Positions 26,601 through 35,000 are shown, counted from the stretch's first letter. The stretch: 64,000 nucleotides of DNA from Chryseobacterium sp. SSA4.19 (GCF_022601875.1 NZ_JAKVIP010000007.1:62001-126000); one strand, 5' to 3'. The notes: a model not told the origin generated them from the letters alone. Numbers and translations: made by a program.

Positions 26601-27155
26601 GAAGAATATAAGGATAATCCAACGTTCATTATCTGCCGCCTGATATTCGTTTTCCCATTTGGTGATCAGCCATACCAGAAGCGCGATAAACATAGATGCC
26701 ATCGAGTATACTTCTCCTTCCACGGCAGAAAACCAGAAGGTATCTGAAAAAGTGAAACATAATGCTCCTACAATACCTGCAAACAGGATGGAGATTTCCT
26801 GATGCTTGGTAACATCTTCAAAATCTTTATGCAGCAGCCTTCTTACGAAGTGCGTAATGGTCCAGAACAGGAAGAGGATGGTGAATGCACTGAATAATGC
26901 AGACATCCCGTTAATCACAATAGAATAATTTTCGCCTTTTCCCAAAGCAAAAATGGCTGCCACGGCACCCACAATCTGAAATAATGCCGCGCCGGGAGCA
27001 TGCGTTACTTCAAGTTTTACCGCTGAGGAAATATACTCGCCGCAGTCCCAAAAGCTGAAATTGGGTTCTATAGTGGACAAGTAGGTAATAAATGCAATGG
27101 CGAAAATCACCCATCCGAGAATGGTGTTCCACTGCCTGAAAGTCCAATTTTTCAT
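23670..27155 (-). CDS. DUF2723 (GT117-like) membrane glycosyltransferase
   Basis: Very large (1161 aa) inner-membrane protein of the DUF2723 family, which resembles protein O-mannosyltransferases (GT39-like, class GT117) and is abundant in Bacteroidota. About eleven to twelve membrane segments occupy residues 10-330 and 545-680. The catalytic-type acidic motif follows the first helix (EPNFSFWDCGEYISSAVKLE, Asp and Glu). The loop between contains GDWPTIYGQNY. The C-terminal half (700-1161) is periplasmic, with VYGDNDTYPVWAIQE and helical TPR-like repeats. Probably adds sugars to exported proteins or lipids, using a polyprenyl-phosphate sugar. This role is inferred from the family. Confidence 0.85.
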   Translation of the reverse strand: MKNWTFRQWNTILGWVIFAIAFITYLSTIEPNFSFWDCGEYISSAVKLEVTHAPGAALFQIVGAVAAIFALGKGENYSIVINGMSALFSAFTILFLFWTITHFVRRLLHKDFEDVTKHQEISILFAGIVGALCFTFSDTFWFSAVEGEVYSMASMFIALLVWLITKWENEYQAADNERWIILIFFILGLSVGVHMMCMLAIPAVCLVYYARKYTFTWKNFIMANVITLVILAIVFKGIFPLIMTLFGKLEIFFVNGLGLPFHSGTIAGFILMIAICYFLITYSQKMKRNLYQTIALSVVFMMIGFSCWMVIPIRANANPPMNLNDPDNAIGMLDYYNREQYGDWPTIYGQNYTAFLTSDGIEKNEDGSFKTTKTGETYEKDEKTGTYRKTGDRFKYVFNKAHVGFMPRMFNEDKDVMSNYISMYGAPDFSFNYANEDVANSPEAKQIFDELRQKYENKTITAADYLKVKPYNLITIQKPSLGQNLDYFFTFQNGYYFVRYLMWNYVGRQNDLEGNMESTRGNWISGIPFIDNTIVGNQDKMPAKFKNESTVKFFFLPLLLGLIGFFFQLNRDFGRFYAMLSIFVLMSVGIIFYTGVKPFEPRERDYAMVGSFYVFAIWIGLGAGALLWFLQSKIKSNAANIVAGVVLLGVPFMMGFQNYNVHNRHDRYTSYDYGYSVLKSLPKNDILFVYGDNDTYPVWAIQETERLRDDVKVVNFTLASTPWNIDQIKRRTYNAAPVPGVLTHEDYRDGVNDQIYMMKKDDWAGIFSMLKEQGAPATEFAEFRKYLTQDSITMKEAINFLKYTSPAKNELLKMYFGEEKYEKYNILPVNKFILPVNKVNAVQAGIINQADLPNAVNQIMITYKSNTLYKNNLIMLDVLANFDWKKPISFSSGGIYDSENIFYLDEYLQFDGFSYRLIPIHTPQTPDGEMGRVDANSLYNVVKNYKWGNFKDLSTHFDETATSNIMSYRSSASRAAAALAAAGQKGKALEMLDLASKEIPAQKYNDPRSLSSMAYGYIVSGQEAKGLQLAEVLKKGIFEEYDYYMSLSKADQSYLRRQIRTKPMEYSLVVSAVTDAYNKIGKKDKAYDYLVKSIEPIDKKFNTFVENLKEMGKEKAINESDQVQKITPFYQYLFDIMEPFDSTYSKEKETQITNSIIKATQ

Positions 27156-27338
27156 ATTTTTAAATCAATTACGCGAAAATAAGGCTTTTATATGATTTTA
27201 TCCGGGTTTTAACAAAATTTAAAGGTTTTGGCTCGTTTTTTGACAAGTTTCATTTTTGAGAGCATCTTCAAAAAATAAATTTATCTGTACTAAACAGCAT
27301 AAATCAAACAAAAGTTTAGAACTCAATTTATTTTTTTG

Positions 27339-27346
27339 TATTTTTG
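27339..27346 (+). promoter_or_regulatory. -7 box of the cysteine-synthase-like gene
   Basis: TATTTTTG, matching TAnnTTTG, 33 bases before the ATG. A perfect -33 TTG is not evident. Confidence 0.4.
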
Positions 27347-27378
27347 CCGACAGATTTTTATTGGAAAAATAACAAATA

Positions 27379-28416
27379 ATGAGTAATGTTTACGATAATA
27401 TACTTGGCCTAATAGGAAACACTCCTATGGTGAAGCTTAACACTGTGACGAAAGATATTCCTGCAACCGTTTATGCCAAGTTAGAATCATATAATCCTGG
27501 ACATTCCACTAAAGACAGAATCGCACTTCATATTATAGAGAACGCTGAAAGAAAAGGTTTATTAAAAGAAGATTCCGTAGTGGTAGAAACTACCTCAGGA
27601 AATACAGGATTTTCAATTGCAATGGTTTGCATTATTAAAGGATATAAATGTATCCTTGCAGTAAGCGACAAAACCAAGCCTGAAAAAATTGCCTATCTTA
27701 AAGCTTTGGGAGCTACGGTATACATTTGCCCGGCCAATGTTCCAGCCAGTGATCCGAGGTCATACTATGAAGTCGCCAAAAGAATAGCGCTGGAAACGCC
27801 TAACTCTATTTACATCAATCAATATTTCAACGAACTTAATATTGATGCGCATTACCAGTCTACAGGCCCTGAAATATGGGAACAGACCCAAGGAAAGATT
27901 ACCCATCTTTTTGCGTGTACGGGAACCGGAGGGACACTATCCGGATCTGCTAAATTTCTGAAAGAAAAAAATCCTGAGATTAAAATTATCGGTGTTGACG
28001 CGGACGGGTCTATCCTGAAAAGCTATCATGAAACCGGAGAAATCCATAAAGAAGATGTGCATCCTTATCAGATCGAAGGAATGGGTAAAAACCTGATTCC
28101 TTCTGCCCTGCTTTTTGATAAAGTAGACGAGTTTGTGAGGGTGAATGATGAAATGTCCGCTTACAGGACCCGTGAGATTGCCTTAAAGGAAGCTATTATG
28201 GGAGGATATACGACAGGTGCTGTCACCCAAGCCCTTATCCAGTATGCACAGTCCCACCAGTTTTCTGAAAATGATCTGGTTGTGCTTATTTATCCCGACC
28301 ATGGTTCAAGATACATTACCAAAGTGTACAGTGACAAATGGATGGCTGAACAGGGATTCATCAACAATTGTGTTCATAACTACGATGAAGTTTTTAAAAC
28401 CGAATTCATCAAATAA
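27379..28416 (+). CDS. Cysteine synthase-family PLP enzyme, probable cysteate synthase for sulfonolipids
   Basis: Fold-type II PLP enzyme of the cysteine synthase / cystathionine beta-synthase catalytic family. PLP-binding Lys45 lies in NPGHSTKDRIA; the substrate loop TTSGNTG is at 71-77; the phosphate loop is GTGGTLSG (182-189). There is no CBS regulatory domain. 345 aa. Known cysteine synthases have Gly or Ser where this protein has His42. Directly downstream is an alpha-oxoamine synthase. That pairing matches the described capnine pathway, where a PLP enzyme makes cysteate from O-phosphoserine and sulfite. Chryseobacterium is known to make sulfobacin-type sulfonolipids. I infer cysteate synthase; ordinary O-acetylserine or cystathionine chemistry is the alternative. 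Confidence 0.75.
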   Translation: MSNVYDNILGLIGNTPMVKLNTVTKDIPATVYAKLESYNPGHSTKDRIALHIIENAERKGLLKEDSVVVETTSGNTGFSIAMVCIIKGYKCILAVSDKTKPEKIAYLKALGATVYICPANVPASDPRSYYEVAKRIALETPNSIYINQYFNELNIDAHYQSTGPEIWEQTQGKITHLFACTGTGGTLSGSAKFLKEKNPEIKIIGVDADGSILKSYHETGEIHKEDVHPYQIEGMGKNLIPSALLFDKVDEFVRVNDEMSAYRTREIALKEAIMGGYTTGAVTQALIQYAQSHQFSENDLVVLIYPDHGSRYITKVYSDKWMAEQGFINNCVHNYDEVFKTEFIK

Positions 28417-28438
28417 GAATAAAAGAATTTATACAAAT

Positions 28439-28471
28439 AAAGCCTTTTTTGTAATCACAAAAGGCTTTTTT
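28439..28471 (+). terminator. Terminator or attenuator between the two sulfonolipid-type genes
   Basis: AAAGCCTTTT... pairs with ...AAAAGGCTTT (loop AATC) and is followed by a T-run. It lies inside the 76-base gap before the next plus-strand gene, so it would limit read-through. Confidence 0.7.
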
Positions 28472-28492
28472 ACTTAAAAAAACAGTAATAAA

Positions 28493-29755
28493 ATGTTGGA
28501 TATTTTTGACAGAATAAAACAAAACCCAGGACCTCTCGGGCAATTTGCAGATTACGCTGAAGGATATTTTGTTTTTCCCAAACTGGAAGGACCTATCGGC
28601 CCAAGAATGAAATTTCAGGGGAAAGATGTGATTTTCTGGAGTGCAAACGATTATTTAGGTCTTTGTAATCATCCGGAAGTATTGGAAGCAGACGCTAAAG
28701 CAGCGGCTGAATTCGGGATGTTTTATCCGATGGGGGCAAGAGCCATGTCAGGTGAAACTCAGCAGCATCAGCAATTGGAAAAAGAATTGGCAGAATTTAC
28801 GCAGAAAGAAGCTGCTTATTTGTTGAATTTCGGTTATCAGGGAATGGTTTCTGCCATTGATGCTTTGGTAACAAGACATGATGTAATTGTTTATGATGCC
28901 GATTCTCATGCCTGTATTGTAGACGGGGTGCGTCTTCATATGGGAAAAAGCTTTACATTCAAACATAATGATATAACGAGCTTAGAGAAAAATTTAGCCC
29001 GTGCCACTAAGGTAGCAGAAGAAAACGGAGGCGGAATTCTGGTGATTACCGAAGGGGTTTTCGGAATGCGAGGAATGCAGGGAAAACTGAAAGAAATCTG
29101 TGAGCTGAAATCAAAATTCAATTTCAGGCTCTTGGTAGATGATGCGCATGGTTTCGGAACTTTAGGCAAAACAGGCGCAGGCGCAGGTGAAGAACAGGGA
29201 TGCCAGGATCAGATTGATGTTTATTTTTCCACTTTTGCCAAATCTATGGCAGGTTTCGGAGCTTTTCTTTCAGGGGATGAAACGATCATCAGATTTTTAA
29301 AATATAATCTGCGTTCTCAGATCTTTGCAAAATCTTTAACCATGCCCATGGTCATCGGAGGATTAAAGAGACTGGAGCTTTTAAGAACCCGCCCGGAAAT
29401 TAAAGATAAATTATGGGAAAATGTAAATAAGCTTCAAAACGGACTTAAAGAGAGAGGTTTTAACCTGGGTAATACAAACACCTGTGTGACACCGGTTTTC
29501 ATTGAGGGAACAACCATCGAAGCAACACTTCTAGCGAAGGATTTAAGAGAAAATTACGGCGTTTTCACATCTGTTGTTGTTTACCCTGTAATTCCGAAAG
29601 GAATGATTTTATTAAGATTAATTCCGACTGCTTCACATACCGATTCTGAGATTAACGAGACACTTGCCGCGTTTGAAGGTATCCGTGAAAAATTAGTTTC
29701 CGGAAAGTACAGGGAAATGGAAAAAGAAATGAACATTGAGTACAAACAAATGTAA
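28493..29755 (+). CDS. Alpha-oxoamine synthase-family acyltransferase, probable cysteate fatty-acyltransferase
   Basis: Fold-type I PLP enzyme that joins an amino acid to a fatty acyl thioester with loss of CO2 (family of serine palmitoyltransferase, AONS and KBL). Motifs: GARAMSGETQQHQQLE (81-96), SHACIVDGVR with the PLP-stacking His139, DDAHGFGTLG (216-225) and the Schiff-base Lys250 in STFAKSMAGFGAF. 420 aa. Next to the cysteate-synthase-like gene, it fits the CapB/SulA role: cysteate plus fatty acyl donor to 3-dehydrocapnine. Serine palmitoyltransferase (sphingolipids) is the main alternative and cannot be excluded on sequence alone. The expected next enzyme, a 3-keto reductase, is not adjacent. 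Confidence 0.75.
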   Translation: MLDIFDRIKQNPGPLGQFADYAEGYFVFPKLEGPIGPRMKFQGKDVIFWSANDYLGLCNHPEVLEADAKAAAEFGMFYPMGARAMSGETQQHQQLEKELAEFTQKEAAYLLNFGYQGMVSAIDALVTRHDVIVYDADSHACIVDGVRLHMGKSFTFKHNDITSLEKNLARATKVAEENGGGILVITEGVFGMRGMQGKLKEICELKSKFNFRLLVDDAHGFGTLGKTGAGAGEEQGCQDQIDVYFSTFAKSMAGFGAFLSGDETIIRFLKYNLRSQIFAKSLTMPMVIGGLKRLELLRTRPEIKDKLWENVNKLQNGLKERGFNLGNTNTCVTPVFIEGTTIEATLLAKDLRENYGVFTSVVVYPVIPKGMILLRLIPTASHTDSEINETLAAFEGIREKLVSGKYREMEKEMNIEYKQM

Positions 29756-29779
29756 CCCATTGTCAATATAATTAAAAAG

Positions 29780-29811
29780 CAGCTGTTAGTGCGTACTAAC
29801 AGCTGTTTTTT
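29780..29811 (+). terminator. Terminator after the oxoamine synthase gene
   Basis: CAGCTGTTAGT pairs exactly with ACTAACAGCTG around GCGT, followed by a run of Ts. Confidence 0.85.
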
Positions 29812-29942
29812 GTTAAAAATTAGTTCAAATAAAATACAATTGACAAATACAAATTTTTAACATATTTTAACTAATATAATGAATATTCTCTTCATTTAAC
29901 GTTATATTGTGTTAAAAATTAGGCTCTTAAGTATGGTAGGGG

Positions 29943-29950
29943 TAAATTTG
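29943..29950 (+). promoter_or_regulatory. -7 box of the glucosaminidase gene
   Basis: TAAATTTG matches TAnnTTTG. It predicts transcription start near 29956, which supports the ATG at 29977 as translation start rather than 29956. Confidence 0.5.
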
Positions 29951-29976
29951 CCCTCATGATTTCAGAACATACAATT

Positions 29977-30462
29977 ATGAAACACAATGTTAAGTACTTA
30001 AGAATTGTAATTTTGAGTTTAGTGTTTAGTTTAATTTCTATTGTCGGTAATGCACAAACGCATACCTATTTAGAAAAAAATAAAGCAGTTGCATCTGAGC
30101 TTTCAATGAAATACGGAATTCCGGTTTCAGTTATTCTTTCCATAGCATTTGTTGAGTCCGGAGGAGGGACAAGCAAAAGTTCCACAGTTTACAATAATCA
30201 TTTCGGTATTGTAGGCAAAAATAACCCTCAATCTAAATACAGAAGTTTTTCATCAGCAAGAGAATGCTATGAAGCATTCTGTAAGTTAATCGTAAAAAAG
30301 AACTATTACACGGCTTTAAAGGGAAGCACTGATTTTTCTAAGTGGATTAAGGCCATTGCATCTGCAGGCTACTCTACCCGCCCGAAGGAATGGATGAGAA
30401 GATTAAACCTGATCTTTACTAAATACAGCCTTTCAGGCATACAAAAAGACCAAAACTTATAA
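29977..30462 (+). CDS. Exported glucosaminidase (FlgJ/LytD-like peptidoglycan hydrolase)
   Basis: Cuts the glycan backbone of peptidoglycan. The N-terminal signal segment (VILSLVFSLISIVGNA, cut before QTHT) targets the periplasm. The domain (residues about 38-150) contains YGIPVSVILSIAFVESGGG with the catalytic Glu, NNHFGIVGKN, and FSSARECYEAFCKLI. 161 aa, a minimal single-domain version without LysM or SH3. The nearest ATG before it is 29956, but the -7 box implies 29977. A good terminator (30466-30498) follows, so it is not clearly cotranscribed with the acylation genes that come next. Confidence 0.85.
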   Translation: MKHNVKYLRIVILSLVFSLISIVGNAQTHTYLEKNKAVASELSMKYGIPVSVILSIAFVESGGGTSKSSTVYNNHFGIVGKNNPQSKYRSFSSARECYEAFCKLIVKKNYYTALKGSTDFSKWIKAIASAGYSTRPKEWMRRLNLIFTKYSLSGIQKDQNL

Positions 30463-30465
30463 TTG

Positions 30466-30498
30466 ATAAGCTCCAATATTTTGGAGCTTATTTTTTTT
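30466..30498 (+). terminator. Terminator after the glucosaminidase gene
   Basis: ATAAGCTCCAA pairs with TTGGAGCTTAT around TATT, followed by eight Ts. Confidence 0.85.
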
Positions 30499-30562
30499 CA
30501 TATTTATATTGTCAGGACTAATTTATCTGATTAAATTAGCCAAACAAATTTCCTTACGTTTT

Positions 30563-31918
30563 ATGAATCCAAACAGAAATTGGAGGGTAGTGGTTTTACT
30601 CTCCCTGTGCTTTGTTATTTACCTGCTTTCATCGGTTCTGATGTATGTTTTCAAGTTTGAATGGAAACCTTTACAAAATGTAAATTTATTATCAGAAATT
30701 ATTCATCCTGAAAAATTACATGATAACACCTCGCCGGGAGACAGCCTGGGGAATCTTGCAGCAGATAAGGCCAACAGAGCAAAGGATTTTGAATTGTATA
30801 AAAAACCGGATCTGATCACCGATTTTACGAAAGGCGACAGTATTACCGCACTGGTGCATTTCTCTGAAAAATTAGCGCAGCTCAAAAAAACTAAAAAAGG
30901 AAAAATAAGAATTGCTTATTTCGGCGACAGTATGATTGAAGGAGATCTGCTTACGCGTAAACTCCGCAAATTGCTGCAAAGTGAATTCGGAGGTTATGGT
31001 GTAGGCTACCTGCCAATTCAGAGTAAAGTGGCGCCTGTAAGAGAGACAGCGGAAATAAAAGCCGGCGGATGGAAAACCATTAATTTTATGGATAAAGGCG
31101 CTAAAAACATGTATGTTTCCGGGTTCAGTTTCAGCGGTACAGGTACCAGCTATTTTACAGATAAGACCTTGGCCAGCGGTATTATAACAAATAAATTCCT
31201 GATTTTCGGTCAGCCGCAGGGCAATGCTGCTGTAAATTATAATGGAGCCAGCATGATGCTTAACGGCATGCAGACTGTGAACAGGCAATTGCTTGCCAAT
31301 GATACGGTAAGGTCTTACTCTTTTAAAAGCAATACGTCTTCAGTTCCTTATTACGGAGTCAGTTTTGAGTCTGACAACGGGGTTATTGTAGATAATTTTT
31401 CTTTCCGCGGTATTACAGGAGTTGAATTTAAAAAGATAGATGAAGATTTCCTGAAAGCAGTTCAGGCAGGAAACCATTATGATCTTATCGTCATGCAGTA
31501 CGGGGTGAACTTATTATTCAGGCCGGATGATACCGATTATTCTTATTACGTAAAGCTCATGACTCCTAATCTGGTAAAATTCAAAAGCGCATTTCCAAAA
31601 ACCGATATCCTGATGGTAAGTACAGCAGACAGAGCCTTTAGATATAACGGCGAATTCCAGAGTGCGAAAGGAATTCATAATTTGGTGGAAACCCAGGCAA
31701 AAATGGCTTATGATAACAATCTTTCCTTCTTTAATCTTTTTGAAACAATGGGTGGAGAAAATTCTATTGTATCATGGGCCCAGAAAGAGCCTCCTCTCGC
31801 CAATAAAGACTATGTGCATCCCAACGGAAGAGGAACTGATATCCTTGCAGAAAAACTGTACCATGCCATGATGAAAGATTATAAAAATTATATTGCTAAA
31901 AAAAGATCTGTACAATGA
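30563..31918 (+). CDS. Membrane-anchored SGNH/GDSL-type hydrolase or acetyltransferase
   Basis: SGNH-fold protein. A single N-terminal transmembrane segment (WRVVVLLSLCFVIYLLSSVL) anchors it, with the catalytic domain on the periplasmic side. Block I Ser is in AYFGDSMIEGD, the oxyanion-type Gly/Asn is in MQYGVN, and the catalytic Asp/His pair is in KDYVHPNGRG near the C-terminus. About 451 aa. The start is taken at the ATG at 30563; a further 18 in-frame residues upstream (30509) are less likely. Its stop overlaps the start of the MBOAT gene by ATGA, so the two are cotranslated. It resembles PatB/AlgX-like partners that move acetyl groups to envelope polymers. Confidence 0.75.
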   Translation: MNPNRNWRVVVLLSLCFVIYLLSSVLMYVFKFEWKPLQNVNLLSEIIHPEKLHDNTSPGDSLGNLAADKANRAKDFELYKKPDLITDFTKGDSITALVHFSEKLAQLKKTKKGKIRIAYFGDSMIEGDLLTRKLRKLLQSEFGGYGVGYLPIQSKVAPVRETAEIKAGGWKTINFMDKGAKNMYVSGFSFSGTGTSYFTDKTLASGIITNKFLIFGQPQGNAAVNYNGASMMLNGMQTVNRQLLANDTVRSYSFKSNTSSVPYYGVSFESDNGVIVDNFSFRGITGVEFKKIDEDFLKAVQAGNHYDLIVMQYGVNLLFRPDDTDYSYYVKLMTPNLVKFKSAFPKTDILMVSTADRAFRYNGEFQSAKGIHNLVETQAKMAYDNNLSFFNLFETMGGENSIVSWAQKEPPLANKDYVHPNGRGTDILAEKLYHAMMKDYKNYIAKKRSVQ

Positions 31919-33576
31919 ACCACCTAGAGGCATTATTCTCAACTTTTGACTGGAAAACTTTTTTACACCAGTTTGTGTATGATAGTAAAAACCCGCTCTT
32001 GTTCAATAACGGGTTTTTCGTATACTTTTTCACACTGTTTATTGTCCTTTTTTATCTTTTAAGAAATAATTTTACAGCCAGAAGATATGTTTTCACTTTC
32101 TTTTCACTGTACTTTTTTTATAAAGCTAGCGGCTGGTTTGTGGGATTGGTTATTGTCTCCGCTATTATCAATTACATAATTTCCAACGGGATTGACAGGA
32201 GTCCTCAAAAAGCCAGGAAGACAGCGCTTCTTGTACTGAGTATTGTTTTTAATCTCGGGCTTCTATTCTATTACAAGTATACCAACTTTTTCATCACGTT
32301 GTATAATGAATTTTCCAGCTCAGAAATCCATCCGCTGAATATCCTGCTTCCGATCGGGATCTCTTTTTTTACGTTTGAAAATTTAAGCTATACCATTGAC
32401 GTTTACCGCGGAGATTTTAAGCCGGCCAAGAAGTTTACGGATTATCTGTTATTCCTTTCTTTCTTCCCGAAACTGATGATGGGTCCCATTGTCCGGGCGC
32501 ATGATTTTGTGCCCCAGATCAATCAGCCTTATTTTTTATCGGAACGTGATTTTGCCATGGGCTTTTACCTGATTATTTCCGGTTTGATTAAAAAACTGAT
32601 CATCTCTGATTATATTACACTCAATCTGGTTAATTATATTTTTGATAATCCCTCCCTGCATGTGGGACTGGAAAATCTTTTTGCCGTGTATGGTTATGCC
32701 ATGGTAATTTACTGTGATTTCAGCGGCTATAGTGATATTGCCATCGGGATTGCACTTTGGCTCGGGGTAAAAATTCCTGCGAATTTTATGTCCCCCTATC
32801 AGAGTAAAAATATTACGGAATTCTGGCGAAGATGGCACATATCCCTTTCCTCATGGCTCAAAGACTATTTGTATATTCCATTGGGAGGCAACCGGAAATT
32901 TTCGATTGCATCCATTATTTTTGTATTGGCCTTCCTATGCGGTACCTATTTTACGTCTGTCGGATTGTTTAAATTAGCTCCTCTCTATGCTGTCCTGATT
33001 ACGGCATTGATGCTGGTTATTTTTGTCCTTCCGGCAGTGATCACAAAAAATTCAAAAGGAATTGCGGCAAATTTCAACCTGCTTACAACCATGCTTTTGG
33101 GCGGCTTCTGGCACGGTGCGAGCTGGAACTTTATCATCTGGGGTGCCATCCATGGCATTGGTTTGGGCATCCATAAAATCTGGATGCTTACTACCGGAAA
33201 ATCTTTTTCAGGATTTAACAACAGTTTTATATACAAGGTTATTATGGGAATTGTGACATTCCATTTTGTATGCTTCGGCTGGATTTTCTTCAGGGCAGAA
33301 AATTTTGATACGGCAATTTCTATGCTGAAACAGATCTTCTATAATTTTGATGTCGGTGCTTTCGCTCCTTTCTACGATAATTATAAAGAAGTATTAGGGA
33401 TGATCGTTTTGGCGATGGCCATTCATCTCATTCCTGAAAATGCAGCAGAAAAATTCATTTCAAAGAGAAGAAGCATTCCCCTGATTGTATATGTGGTGAT
33501 ATTTTTTGCTTTCCTTCTGGTGTACGGGTATTTTAAATCTGCCGAACAGGTACTTCCGATTTATCTGCAGTTTTAG
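31915..33576 (+). CDS. MBOAT-family membrane O-acyltransferase (AlgI/PatA-like)
   Basis: Multi-pass inner-membrane protein that moves acetyl groups from the cytosol across the membrane, as AlgI (alginate), PatA (peptidoglycan) and DltB do. About eleven hydrophobic segments. The conserved acyltransferase motifs are RWHISLSSWLKDYLYIPLGGNR near residue 305 and FWHGASWNFIIWGAIHG near 396-414, with the invariant His413. 553 aa. Coupled by a 4-base overlap with the upstream SGNH gene; the acceptor is not shown by sequence. The convergent second SGNH gene ends five bases after it. Confidence 0.85.
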   Translation: MNHLEALFSTFDWKTFLHQFVYDSKNPLLFNNGFFVYFFTLFIVLFYLLRNNFTARRYVFTFFSLYFFYKASGWFVGLVIVSAIINYIISNGIDRSPQKARKTALLVLSIVFNLGLLFYYKYTNFFITLYNEFSSSEIHPLNILLPIGISFFTFENLSYTIDVYRGDFKPAKKFTDYLLFLSFFPKLMMGPIVRAHDFVPQINQPYFLSERDFAMGFYLIISGLIKKLIISDYITLNLVNYIFDNPSLHVGLENLFAVYGYAMVIYCDFSGYSDIAIGIALWLGVKIPANFMSPYQSKNITEFWRRWHISLSSWLKDYLYIPLGGNRKFSIASIIFVLAFLCGTYFTSVGLFKLAPLYAVLITALMLVIFVLPAVITKNSKGIAANFNLLTTMLLGGFWHGASWNFIIWGAIHGIGLGIHKIWMLTTGKSFSGFNNSFIYKVIMGIVTFHFVCFGWIFFRAENFDTAISMLKQIFYNFDVGAFAPFYDNYKEVLGMIVLAMAIHLIPENAAEKFISKRRSIPLIVYVVIFFAFLLVYGYFKSAEQVLPIYLQF

Positions 33577-33581
33577 GATCT

Positions 33582-34907
33582 TTATTTATTTAGTAATTTA
33601 GAAAATGCTTTCCATATAAGTTCAGCCTGGTTTTCATAACCGGGCTTTACAAAATGTACTCCGTCCGAATTGGCTTCCTTCTTTATTTGTGCTTTTTTGA
33701 ATGATCCTTTACCGCCACTGGCTTCATATAAGTTAAAAAAAGCAGCCCTGTTCTGCGCCGCACTTTCCCTGATCCAGCTTACAATTTCAGGAACACGCGA
33801 TTGTTTTGGAAGATTGTCCGGTGGAGAAATTAACAATACCGGCAGCTGGGCATTCTGCGCACGGAATTTTGTAATAACATCTGTAACAGCGGATTGAAAT
33901 TCTTCTTTGTCAATGGGAGCAAAAGCTTCATTTGTTCCCAAAGCAATGATCAGAATATCAGGATTCATGGTGACCAGTTGCTGAATCTGGAGCGGATATT
34001 TTAAAAAGTCTGCATAGGTAGCACCATTTACTCCTACCGTATTGAATACAACTCCTTTCTCTGCTTTTTTTAAAAACTGGAATCCATAAAATACATTTGC
34101 GTCGGAAGAAGAAGCATCGGAACGCATTAAAAATACATTTTGTGGTTCCTTCACGCTGATCTCGGTTTTAAATCCTGTTAATTTCTGTTGGGCAAGAGGG
34201 CCTATATAATTTTCAAAATCAGCATTGTATATAAGATAATTTCTTTCTACTCTAAAATTCTCACCTTCGGCAGGATGGAGAATTCTGTTTCCGTTCATCT
34301 GCTTGAGTTTTGTTGTCGTACTGTTGTATTTTGAAACAATTTCATGAAAAGTTTCTCCGGCAAGAGCCCTATGATTCAGGTTTTCCGTTCTTTTTTGAAC
34401 AAAATTTTTAAGAGGCTGTTGTTCACGATAAAGCGTTATTTCTTTTCCGTTCATCTTGGCATCATGGTAAATAATGACCTTATCGAAACTGTCTTGGGGG
34501 TTCTTAAAGCTAATTTCTACAAATGAGTTTTCCCTGTTACCAATCACAAAGCCACTGGCTCCGATCTGAGGAAATATTTTTTGTTCATGAACCAGCCTGA
34601 AGGTTTCCCATGTCCTGTTGCTTATTGATGTGAAGTCATCAGAACCGTTGGTGTTTGCCACATTATAAGGAAAAACCATTCCGCGTCCCGCATTTCCATA
34701 TTCGTCCTGGAATTTTTTTCTCAGATATGACGTCAGCCAGTCTGCCTGGATATGAGAATCTCCCATGAAAAGGATCTGCGAAACTTTATTCTGGGTAAGT
34801 TTTTCTGTAAAAGGTTGTAAAGTTTCTGCGTTTTCAATCTCCTGTGCCTGCATTCCTGCTGAAAAAAGTAACAAGATAATGCCTAAATTTCTACCCATAA
34901 TTTTCAT
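33582..34907 (-). CDS. Exported SGNH/GDSL protein with an internal LysM-like segment
   Basis: Signal peptide (MKIMGRNLGIILLLFSAGMQA, cleaved near residue 21), so periplasmic. The SGNH domain has the nucleophile in FMGDSHIQAD (Ser51), NTVGVNGATY (Gly block), LIIALGTNEAF (Asn block), and the catalytic Asp/His in NSDGVHFVKPG. Inserted at about residues 178-221 is a segment matching LysM spacing: GETFHEIVSKYNSTTTKLKQ then MNG...ILHPAEGENFRV. LysM binds N-acetylglucosamine polymers such as peptidoglycan, so a cell wall O-acetyl esterase or transferase is a natural reading. This is inference from family features. It is transcribed toward the SGNH-MBOAT pair, ends 5 bases from it, and is divergent from the radical SAM gene. 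441 aa. Confidence 0.75.
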   Translation of the reverse strand: MKIMGRNLGIILLLFSAGMQAQEIENAETLQPFTEKLTQNKVSQILFMGDSHIQADWLTSYLRKKFQDEYGNAGRGMVFPYNVANTNGSDDFTSISNRTWETFRLVHEQKIFPQIGASGFVIGNRENSFVEISFKNPQDSFDKVIIYHDAKMNGKEITLYREQQPLKNFVQKRTENLNHRALAGETFHEIVSKYNSTTTKLKQMNGNRILHPAEGENFRVERNYLIYNADFENYIGPLAQQKLTGFKTEISVKEPQNVFLMRSDASSSDANVFYGFQFLKKAEKGVVFNTVGVNGATYADFLKYPLQIQQLVTMNPDILIIALGTNEAFAPIDKEEFQSAVTDVITKFRAQNAQLPVLLISPPDNLPKQSRVPEIVSWIRESAAQNRAAFFNLYEASGGKGSFKKAQIKKEANSDGVHFVKPGYENQAELIWKAFSKLLNK

Positions 34908-34979
34908 ACCGTGAATTTATACATTTTTCCGATAGAGGCATCTTATAATCTAAAATAAGTCAGTGTAAATTTTAAGTAT

Positions 34980-34987
34980 TAACTTTG
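34980..34987 (+). promoter_or_regulatory. -7 box of the radical SAM gene
   Basis: TAACTTTG (TAnnTTTG), 13 bases before the TTG start codon at 35001. Confidence 0.4.
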
Positions 34988-35000
34988 CAAAAATTTTCTT

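Noticed and set aside
29956..33576. One operon from glucosaminidase through MBOAT
   Set aside because: A strong T-tailed hairpin (30466-30498) separates the glucosaminidase from the SGNH-MBOAT pair, so only the pair is firmly coupled.
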